Below, piece after piece: positions 10,357 through 17,910 of a DNA stretch of 24,598 bases; position 1 is the first letter of the stretch; each line of letters opens with the position of its first letter. The stretch is taken from assembly GCF_000611645.1 (NCBI RefSeq), contig NW_014013283.1:1-24598 (forward strand), read 5' to 3'. Position numbers and translations under genes: made by a program. The notes beneath the pieces are model-generated. The model worked only from the letters and a program-made list of their open reading frames with translations, was not told the origin of the DNA and ran no database searches. Source of the stretch: Monoraphidium neglectum (taxonomy: Eukaryota; Chlorophyta; Chlorophyceae; Sphaeropleales; Selenastraceae).

Positions 10357-12677
10357 AGCACGGCACGCGCGGCGTGTGTGTGCTCGCGCTTGTGTGTGTG
10401 CACATGTGTGTGCCTCGCTCTCAGCCTCCCTCTCTCCCGCAGCGGCGCGCGTCCCCAACGCTCCGCCATGCCCCAACCCAAACCAACGCGCGCCTGTGCA
10501 GGCAGCACGGTGTACCTGTGCGCGCCAACCATCTCGCGCCTGGAGTGGCACGCAATGACCATCGCGTCCACGTCACAAGGCGGCAAGCGCGCCTGCCTCG
10601 TTATCAAGGCATGCGGCGGCTGGAGCGACGCCCTCTACGCACTCGCCGATGCCGCCGATGCCCCCGGCGGCGCCGCCGAGCTGCCCCTGCTGATCGAGGG
10701 CCCCTACCCCAGCCGCGCCGCAGCCCGCGCGGTCCGCGCGGCGGCGGGCGGCGCGAGTGTCGTCCTCGTTGGCGGCGGCAGCGGCGTGACCCCGTTCACC
10801 GCGGTGCTTGAGGAGGCCCTTGCCGCCGCTGGCGCTGCAGGCGAGTCGCATGACGGCGCGGCAGCGAAGCAGCAGGGCGGCCTGATGCACAGGCTGCGGC
10901 TCGTGTGGGTGCTGCGGTCCCTAGAGGTGCGTGTAGGGGGGGTTGGGGTTTGGGTTTGAAGTTCGGATTGGGGTTGTGGCGACTGGAGGGTGGTACAGTT
11001 ATGCAATGGATCCTGGCAGGAGCATGGGCGGGAGTTCTGGTGATGGATGAATCAGCGGCGCGTTGCAAGGGCTGGGTCAAGACGAGGATGCCGCCGAAAA
11101 TGTGCCTTTTGCATTATGACCGCGGGAGCGACGTGTTTCGACAGCCAGGCAGCACGAAGCTGCGCACATACACACTCACGCCACTGTCGATCGAGCCCCA
11201 CTGCCCNNNNNNNNNNNNNNNNNNNNNNNNNNNNNNNNNNNNNNNNNNNNNNNNNNNNNNNNNNNNNNNNNNNNNNNNNNNNNNNNNNNNNNNNNNNNNN
11301 NNNNNNNNNNNNNNNNNNNNNNNNNNNNNNNNNNNNNNNNNNNNNNNNNNNNNNNNNNNNNNNNNNNNNNNNNNNNNNNNNNNNNNNNNNNNNNNNNNNN
11401 NNNNNNNNNNNNNNCCCCACCCGCCCGCCCACCTGATGATGACGCCCCGCCCCTCCACAGGTCGTTGCGTCTGTGCAGCCCCTGTTGCACCGTGCCGCCG
11501 CCGCTGGCGCCGCCATCGACATTCACATCACCCAGGGGGCCTCAGACCCTGAGCACGCTGCCCTCCCGTCCAAGGCGCCGCCGCCGGCGCTGCCCATCCC
11601 CCTCGCGTCCCCGCGCCGCGCCGCCCGCGGCAGCATGCTGCCGCACCTGATCGAGGCACTGCTGATTGTGGCGGCGGTGCTCGGGGCCGCCGCTGGGTAC
11701 GTCGCCGGCGGCGCGCTCGCGTGCAACTACCATTTGGAGCCGAGCGACCCGCGGTGGGGCCCCCTGGAGGCGTCCTACAATGCGTCCGTCCTCGCCGCCA
11801 GCGGGGGCGCGTGGCCCAAGGGCCAACCCGCGCTCGCAGACACGGCGCCCTCTGTGTGCCGGCTGGCCGGGCGGGCGGACGTGATCGGCGATTATTGTCA
11901 GGTGGACTACACGACACAGGCAAAATGGCCGTCGGGCGTGCAGCCGACGGCGTGCCAGCCCATAGGTGCGGGGCTGGGGGGCGTGCGGGGTGGGAAGGGA
12001 GGGACTTTTGGGACGGTGAAGTCATGCTGTGACGTGGGGGTGGGAAGGCAGCGGGATAGCGCAGTTGTGATTAGAGTGTTGACGTCTGCAGGTGATTAGG
12101 TACGTGTTGCTAGATATCTGTTTGTCAAATCTGACATCATACCTAGCGGCGCCGCCTGGCACTGGATTATTTCTATTAGTACCAAGCCAACATGCCAATC
12201 TTGCATCTCCCGCTGCTGTGCCTCGCAGGCCTGTGCTTCATCCTGCCCGGCACCCTCAACATCATCCTCGCCGTCGCCGGCATGCTCCTCACCCCGGCTG
12301 CGGCCGCCCTCCTGGTGCGCAGCTGGCGGCTCCGCCGCGGCGCCGACGGCTCGCGCGCGGGGGCCGCGGAGCGCCTTCCCGCCGGCCGAGGCCCGTCGCC
12401 AGGCGGCCGCATCACTATTCACGATGAAGCAGACTACGCGTCCAAGGTAACCTCGGCCGCCGTAATCGATGCGGCCGCGTCTGCGGGCGCCGGCATCCGT
12501 TTCCACGCCGGCCGCCCAGACCTGCACGCGCTCGTCGCCGACGCGGCCGCGTGCGAAGGCGGCGCGCACGTGTTTGTGTGCGGCCCGAGGGCGCTCACAC
12601 AGGGCGTGGCGGAGGCGGCGTGCGCGCCCACGGGCGGGCGGCGCGTGCACGTCCACCCCATCAGCTGGGAAGTTTGA
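8176..12677 (+). CDS. Ferric reductase / NADPH-oxidase family flavocytochrome (FRO/FRE-like)
   Basis: This membrane enzyme should pass electrons from NADPH through FAD and two haems to Fe(III) or another acceptor across the membrane. Exons 8176-8300, 8498-9039, 9222-9427, 9814-9942, 10223-10304, 10502-10926, 11461-11965 and 12229-12677 join in phase to 820 residues. An N-terminal hydrophobic segment (about 13-30) precedes the ferric-reductase membrane core. The haem ligands fit the family: His208 and His222 (H-X13-H), then His286 and His299 (H-X12-H). The FAD site reads HAMT (378-381) where HPFT/S is usual. The NADPH site has VGGGSGVTPF (about 451-460) and a C-terminal VCGP (Cys789). Between those motifs lie two extra membrane segments (about 565-590 and 673-705) around a Cys-containing loop, a layout I recall from plant FRO proteins. 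High-affinity iron uptake is likely; a superoxide-producing oxidase is the alternative. Confidence 0.93.
10047..10115 (+). repeat. (CTG)23 microsatellite in an intron of the ferric reductase gene
   Basis: There are 23 CTG units with a single TTG interruption, inside the intron 9943-10222. Phase-matched splice sites on both sides exclude it from the protein. Confidence 0.95.
10324..10355 (+). repeat. (GT)16 microsatellite in an intron
   Basis: Sixteen perfect GT units lie about 20 bases after the donor of the 10305-10501 intron, followed by further imperfect GT-rich sequence to about 10410. Confidence 0.95.
11207..11414. other. Assembly gap (208 N)
   Basis: This run of N lies wholly inside the intron 10927-11460 of the ferric reductase gene. 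The flanking exons join in phase 0, so no coding sequence needs to be missing, though a small in-frame exon in the gap cannot be ruled out. The true gap size may differ from 208. Confidence 0.99.
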
Positions 12678-12988
12678 AGCCATGGGTTTGCTGGCCGCCG
12701 CCAAAGCCAAGAGTTGAGCTTTCCGTCACCCGCTGCTGCCATGTGTGCCCTTGGCTCGCTGCGTTCCTGCGTGCGCCTGCTTTGATGCTTTGCGCGTGCG
12801 CCCTGCGTCATCTGAACGCGTGGTGTGTCAACAAACTGCGATGCAGTCACTCAAAATCAAGCGTGGCAATTTGCAAACAATTCATGGGTCGGGTGTGTGT
12901 TGAATTGTGAGAGGCCCGGGCACCCAGGCCTAGCGCTGCAGAGGGTGGTGGGTAACAGTACTGCGATATCTGTTGACTCGAGCTGGGA

Positions 12989-13050
12989 CCATCCATGCTG
13001 CGTCAGCAACCTCTTGGGGCCATCCATGCTGCGTCAGCAACCTCTTGGGG
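12989..13050 (+). repeat. Perfect 31-bp tandem duplication
   Basis: The 31-base unit starting ccatccatgctgcgtcagca occurs twice head to tail with no mismatch (12989-13019 and 13020-13050). It lies in the presumed 3' UTR of the ferric reductase gene. Confidence 0.97.
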
Positions 13051-13320
13051 TGGCATAGCAGAACCAGGATGCACTGTGGAAAAACAGTGGCTGATGAGTC
13101 AAAGCTGGGACTTCTATGTCAAGAAGAGGGCTCGCAGCCGTGGCGCCCCCCACCTGCATGTGCAGCACCCGCGTGAGCCTCAAGCCACCGACCCTGGTCA
13201 GGAGCGCCTGCGCGTGCTGCACCCGCGCCTGTGCCGTTGCTATACGGCTTCAGCGACAACTTGCTGCATCCTTGTGACGTCAGAAAGGGATAGTTCATAA
13301 GCAAACTTGCAAAATGTAGG

Positions 13321-13325
13321 TTACA
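13321..13325 (-). terminator. Putative poly(A) signal TGTAA for the MPP6-like gene
   Basis: TTACA on the plus strand reads TGTAA on the minus strand, starting only 9 nt after the MPP6-like stop. No other minus-strand TGTAA is seen between here and the reductase stop, so the 3' UTR may be only a few tens of bases. Confidence 0.45.
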
Positions 13326-13334
13326 CGTCAACAA

Positions 13335-14177
13335 CTACTGCTTTCGTCGCTTCTTCTGCCGCAAAGCCTGCGGCCAATCATCCGCCCCGTTGCCATCCCC
13401 CTCCCCCAAAGTTGTGCCTGCGGCGCCGGTGCCCGCTCCCTTGCCGCCCTTACCGCCGCCTCCCCCTCCACCTCCTCCACCGCCACCCAGCCGCCGGGCC
13501 ATCTGCTCGTCGCTGACGTCAGCGCCTTGCCCCTTGGCCACGCCGCCCTCCGCCGCCGCCGCCGCCGCAGCCGAGCCCTTCGCTGCGGCGCCCGCTGCCT
13601 GGCCGAAGCTGCCGAAAGAGACGCGGCCGCTGCCCGAAGCGAGGGCCTCGGGGAGGGGGTCGCGCTCGCAAACGACCACGCACCGCTTGCCGCTGGCAGC
13701 CGGCAACACCCAATGGGCCTGCGGGGTCAGGGGCAGGCACGGAGCGCGGCGCGCGGAAGGGGCGTGTGGGTTTCGGTGGTTTGAGGGGCGGCACAGCTGG
13801 GTGCAGCCGCAGGAGGCGGGGGTGTGTGCTGAGCGTAAGGGGGGGTGATGTTGCGGAACAGCTCTTCTCGCTTTCACCAATTCTGTGGCGGGGGCTGCGA
13901 CGAGAGATGCCTGAGCAGCGGGGTACATGCACCTGCTGATGTCAACTTGCTGCAACCTTGACGACCCCGCCTGGCCTTGGCGTGTCGCTATTCAAACCAA
14001 GGGAAGCCAAAAAGTGCCGCGCAGTCACCTCTGCATCAGCCTGCTGCGCCGCGGCCTCGTCCGCCCCGAAAGCGTCCTCCGCCTTGCGCTTCTGCGCGGC
14101 CCGCTGCATGAATTTCATTCCTTGCAGCCTGTCCGACACCGCCGCGCCGCCCACGCCGCTAGTGCCGGCCGCTGCTG

Positions 14178-14227
<50 letters not shown>

Positions 14228-14370
14228 TGCTGCTGTCCGCCAGTACTCGCGACTGACTCTGCCGGTGGCTGCCGCGGCTTGCTACGCTGCATGAACGGCA
14301 AGTTGAGCAGCGTGCTCGACATCTTGGCCGGGGGATCGGCGCTGGCTGGGGGCCCTTTGGGGGGAGCCAT
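13335..14370 (-). CDS. MPP6-like (M-phase phosphoprotein 6) nuclear exosome cofactor
   Basis: MPP6 proteins bind RNA and tether the helicase Mtr4 to the nuclear exosome during rRNA and other RNA processing. Exons 14370-14029 and 13718-13335 join in phase 0 to 241 residues; the start ATG at 14370 has a fair context (AAGCTATGGC). Residues 18-29 read SSTLLNLPFMQR, close to the N-terminal motif of plant MPP6. After the junction, KRCVVVCERDPLP and GRVSFGSFG match the second and third conserved MPP6 blocks. Unusually, a second FMQR motif (MKFMQR, 85-90) follows a 19-glutamine tract, so the motif is doubled. The C-terminus is Ala/Gly-rich, with a run of 12 Gly and a basic end (RQKKRRKQ) that could act as a nuclear localisation signal. 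Family proteins are usually shorter (about 100-200 residues); the excess here is low-complexity. Confidence 0.85.
14179..14235 (-). repeat. (CAG)19 coding microsatellite, polyglutamine in the MPP6-like gene
   Basis: CTG units on the plus strand, with one TTG interruption, are read on the minus strand as 19 glutamine codons (18 CAG, 1 CAA). The tract sits between the two FMQR motifs of the protein. Confidence 0.95.
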
Positions 14371-15156
14371 AGCTTTCAGCGCTGCTGCTTCTGCTTGTGC
14401 TGCGCCGCCGACTGCACGCACTTGTCGCACTAGCCGTCAGCGGCTGAGGTGATGTCTGCGGCGACTGGCAGGACTATCCTATGAAATTTTATGACGCTTT
14501 GGCAATAAGCATATAAAGAGACGATCCAGCAGGTGAAACACTCGCTCAGGACTACAGTACTAACGCACGAGATAAGCGACCAGCATGCTTCAATGACTTC
14601 TTGAATACACTCTGCTTGCACCTACGGCATGCGTGATGCGTGTTTGTGTTGGGCAGGAGGAACCAGATCAGTCATGCTCTTGCTGGTGTGCCCACACTTG
14701 GTGCCGATGGTGAATGCTGTGTCCTTCCGCAGTTTCCAGTTCTGATGTCATGCTCTCAAGCCGGCCACGCTGAAGCCAAAATAATACTCTCAAATGTCAT
14801 GGCGAACTGAGGATTTGCAGGCATGGCCGTCAAGCACTCGTAATTGAGCCTTGCGTTGTACACTGCACCGCCCGCTGTCCCAGCGCAACATCACGTTTGC
14901 TGCGGACTCTTGTTGGCACGCGAGAATACTCAAGCCTAGTGTCCCATGATGTGATTGGAGGGAGGTGTGCTGAACCTGCCCAGCTTGGTCAAACGTGCCC
15001 CTCCATTTTGCGGGTCGACTCCAGGAGACAGAACAGCAAATCCACATGGCAGCATGACAGGTTTTGAATCATTTGGGGGTGTCAAATCAACAATTTCAGT
15101 GGCTGTACCATCAAGCAGGCATAACGGCGGCATGTAGCCGATTTTGCAGCGCTGGT

Positions 15157-15175
15157 CGCCAAGCGCCGCTTGGCG
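15157..15175. repeat. Perfect inverted repeat, 9-base arms, 1-base spacer
   Basis: The arms cgccaagcg and cgcttggcg are exact reverse complements separated by one base. The element is upstream of the unknown membrane-protein gene and could be a dimeric protein-binding site. Confidence 0.9.
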
Positions 15176-15203
15176 GGTCACCTGACATGAACCAGAAATC
15201 AGA

Positions 15204-15221
15204 CGCCAGGCACCCCTGGCG
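15204..15221. repeat. Perfect inverted repeat, 7-base arms, 4-base loop
   Basis: cgccagg and cctggcg are exact reverse complements around CACC. It lies 28 bases after the previous palindrome and shares the cgcca start. Confidence 0.9.
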
Positions 15222-15397
15222 CTTCACAACCAGCGGGCTTTTAATCATCTTACTACGCCATCAGCATAGACTGCTCTCGCGGCCTCTGCTCTATCCCGGA
15301 GAAGCTGCTGGATCGATCTCCGACCACAAACGCGTCGTCCGCGCAGCACATCGTTCTGAGTCCAGAAACCAGCACGTATCCAGTTTTGATTCTCGCC

Positions 15398-16952
15398 ATG
15401 CAGGCTCGCGAGCTTACCTGCCAGCGGCAGCGCAGCGCTGAGGGCGGGCTCACGCACAGGCGCCACAACTCCTGCGCATTGCCTCGCACTACCTCCATCG
15501 CGGGCATGGTGCCACGGCGGCGGCAGCGCTGCGGTGCCACAGCAGAGCCAGACCGGCCATACATCGCACCTACGGAGAACCCCATCGGCTGGACCATCAA
15601 TGTGCGTGCAAGTGCTCCCTCGCTGGCAGTCCTGACACGTGCACGATGCCTTCAACAGACTGCAGACCGAGACAACCACCCTTTCTCCGGCGAACGAAGC
15701 TGAAATCTGTGAGGAGCAATCGAGCAACCCTTTGCGCACGCGCGCCCACCTTGTCCACAACAGGAGAGTTATGGCATAGGGCAGGGCAACACCATTTCAA
15801 TGGCACTCCCAAAGCCTGTTGAGCTGCCGCTGAAAGAGGTGGGCATGGTCAGCACACTGCAAGCATTTGCTCAAGAAGACCTGGGATTGTGCTTGCAATG
15901 CCCCTATTTTATTTGATGGCAAGCTGACTGGGACAGGAAGCCCGTACTAGTATGCCCACACCCTGAGCACAGGCCTGCATATCTCGCCTTGCGCCACCAC
16001 TGTTTCATGAAGTCGCCCGGCTGGCCTTCTTGCCTCACCTTCTCCCTGCTGTGTTCAACATGCCTCTCAATCTTCACTACCCCTCCAGGACGGCACTCGC
16101 ATGTCATACGAGGAGCTTCTTGACAGCACCGCCGCCACTCGCAAAACCCTGCAGCTGCAGGCCGCCGTCAACCTGACCAACATTAGCGGGGACGAGCGCG
16201 CCGCGCGCGGGCGCGCAGGGAAGGCCCTGCTCGTCGTCGCAGCTGCCGCGGCCGCTGCCGCGGCCGCCCTGCACCTAGGCCCTGGCGCGCGGGCGGCTGC
16301 GCTCGGGGTGCCGTTTTGGCTGGGCTACAGCCTCATAGAGTCCAGCCGCCAGGTGGGCGGTTGCTGGGGCGGCCGAGGTGCAAGTGCACACGCAATGGGC
16401 GGTCCTCCTGCTGTTCGAGGCTTTGCATAGGGCGGCTATTGTTGATATCATGCTAGGGCTCACTTTGCTCGCTCCCGGCGCTCCCGGCGTTGAGGGCAAC
16501 TCCCCTGCGCCGCCCCAAAGCTCACGCCGGCCATCTACCCCCTGCCCCTGGCCTTCGTCACCTTGACCGCCCCATCCTTCGACCCCCCCGGTCAGGGCAT
16601 CTGCTCCATCGCCCAGGCCGGCGCGTGGGACGTGGACGGCTGCGGCCTGCAGTACATCGAGGACGCGTCGCTCGCCTCCAAGATCCGCGCCAAGGTCAAC
16701 AACATGTGAGCCTGTGCACGCACGCGCGTGTGATCAGGGCAACACCCCTACTGCTGGCGCGGGCGGGCACCACACGGGGCGGTGCTTTTGAACCTGCATC
16801 GTCTCCTTGTTTGGCATGCGAAATTCCCTTCCTGTGCAAGGTTAACCCTGAAATCCACCCTCCTGAAACCGCTGCACGGCAGGTACATTCAGAGCGTCGT
16901 GGTGGCAGGCACCATGGCGGGCGCCTTTGCGCTGCTCCCGCTGCCGCAGTAG
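15398..16952 (+). CDS. Unknown small membrane protein, possibly chloroplast-targeted
   Basis: I do not recognise this family. Exons 15398-15601, 16089-16352, 16521-16705 and 16883-16952 join in phase (0, 0, 2) to 240 residues, stop TAG at 16950. The start is unsure: ATG 15398 or in-frame ATG 15506 (204 residues). The N-terminal stretch is Arg-rich, has only one acidic residue in its first stretch, and reaches RCGATAEP, which resembles a chloroplast transit-peptide cleavage region. After PTENPIGWTIN and an amphipathic segment come two hydrophobic stretches: a VVAAAAAAAAAALHL run and ALGVPFWLGYSLIE. A third hydrophobic stretch (AIYPLPLAFVTL) opens exon 3. A polar loop with two Cys (GICSIAQAGAWDVDGCGL) and a C-terminal hydrophobic helix follow. 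Two to four membrane spans are plausible. The third exon contains no in-frame ATG until its last codon and was identified from splice sites and phase. Confidence 0.7.
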
Positions 16953-17200
16953 GCTGCAGGCCCCAAGTCTGCAAGAACCCGCCAGTCTGGGTGTGCATCT
17001 CAGCTGGCCCACCGGCTACACCTCAGTGTAAGCGCGACAGCCGCTTTGGTGCTTGTGCGCTCTTCATGTTTGTTATGAGGGCATTTGTGTTGCACTGGTT
17101 GAGGTCGCGGGCGTCAATAAGCCCTGAAACAAGGCCATTCCCTGCTGGCTTTTTGTGCTGCTACCCTGTGGAATGAAGGCAAACCTGACTCGAGGAGAGT

Positions 17201-17205
17201 TTACA
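17201..17205 (-). terminator. Putative poly(A) signal TGTAA for the lipase gene
   Basis: This is the first minus-strand TGTAA after the lipase stop at 17911, about 705 nt downstream. Confidence 0.45.
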
Positions 17206-17234
17206 GTTGGTTGGTACTGTGTGGAGCAATGAGT

Positions 17235-17239
17235 TGTAA
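17235..17239 (+). terminator. Putative poly(A) signal TGTAA for the membrane-protein gene
   Basis: This is the first plus-strand TGTAA after the stop at 16952, about 283 nt downstream. It lies beyond the lipase signal on the opposite strand. Confidence 0.5.
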
Positions 17240-17910
17240 GAGGTCTTGCTGTGTTGTATCCAGGTAGCAGGTCGCGTGCGCCGGCCGAAGGGGTCATCAA
17301 ACGTGCTGTGGGGCTCACATATGCTGCTGCCATCTGCAGCAGCAACAACAACGGAATCGCATCGCAGCACACCAGCAAAGGTAGGGGTGCGCGTCCCAAT
17401 TTCAAACTTGGCGCCGGGCAGCAGCCAACCATGAGGCAGTTTTTTCATGCACGACCCAAAGAGGGAGGCGGCTGACATCATGTCAGCGAAGCCGAGCAAG
17501 GCAAGACATTGCAGGCACTAGCTGTTGCATGCGCCGCATGGGGGCAGGCAGCTGCCACACATGTTTTTGAGACGGATGTGTGTCAGATGGGGGAAAGGGC
17601 GCGCACAGAGGCAAAGGCGTCGGCCGCAGACCCCAGTTGATTTGGACACGAGCGGACAGGCTGGGGCTTGGTTCACATGCTTGGTGGTGGCTGCACAGTG
17701 TTGATCAAAAAGTGAAGCGCACGTCAGACGTTCAGACGTCATTTGTGCACATGGGATGACTGACGTGAGTGCTGAGCGAGCAGCCGTCAAATCATGCCAG
17801 CTGGGGAGCCGGCACAGCGACTCCCCCGCCGGCGGCGCCTCTGCCGCGCGCGCAGACCGCCGCGCAAGCGCCTCAGCGGCGATGGCCCTCCAAACCAACA
17901 AGAAGATCCT

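Larger units (their letters stand above)
12678..13334. other. Convergent spacer between ferric reductase and MPP6-like genes
   Basis: These 657 bases hold no supported gene and must carry the reductase 3' UTR. There is no plus-strand TGTAA here; the nearest match is TGTAG at 13315-13319, directly beside the minus-strand TGTAA that would serve the MPP6-like gene. A 31-bp tandem duplication lies at 12989-13050. Confidence 0.5.
14371..15397. other. Divergent spacer between MPP6-like gene and the membrane-protein gene
   Basis: No supported gene is seen in this 1-kb stretch, which is less GC-rich than the coding regions. It should hold both promoters. On the plus strand TATAAA occurs at 14512-14517. 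On the minus strand an ATAAAAT-like element lies about 115 bases before the MPP6-like start. Two perfect inverted repeats lie at 15157-15175 and 15204-15221. I found no tRNA-like or snoRNA-like sequence. Confidence 0.45.
16953..17910. other. Convergent spacer with overlapping predicted 3' UTRs
   Basis: No gene is supported here. TGTAA signals occur for both flanking genes: plus strand at 17235-17239 and minus strand at 17205-17201. If both are used, the membrane-protein transcript (3' UTR about 300 nt) and the lipase transcript (3' UTR about 720 nt) overlap tail to tail by several tens of bases. A cluster of TGACG-type words lies near 17730-17765. Confidence 0.45.

Noticed and set aside
10930..10985. 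G/T-rich sequence (ggggttggggtttgggtttg) beside the assembly gap, resembling a telomeric repeat
   Set aside because: It is short and irregular and lies inside an intron between in-phase exons. No tandem TTTAGGG array is present.
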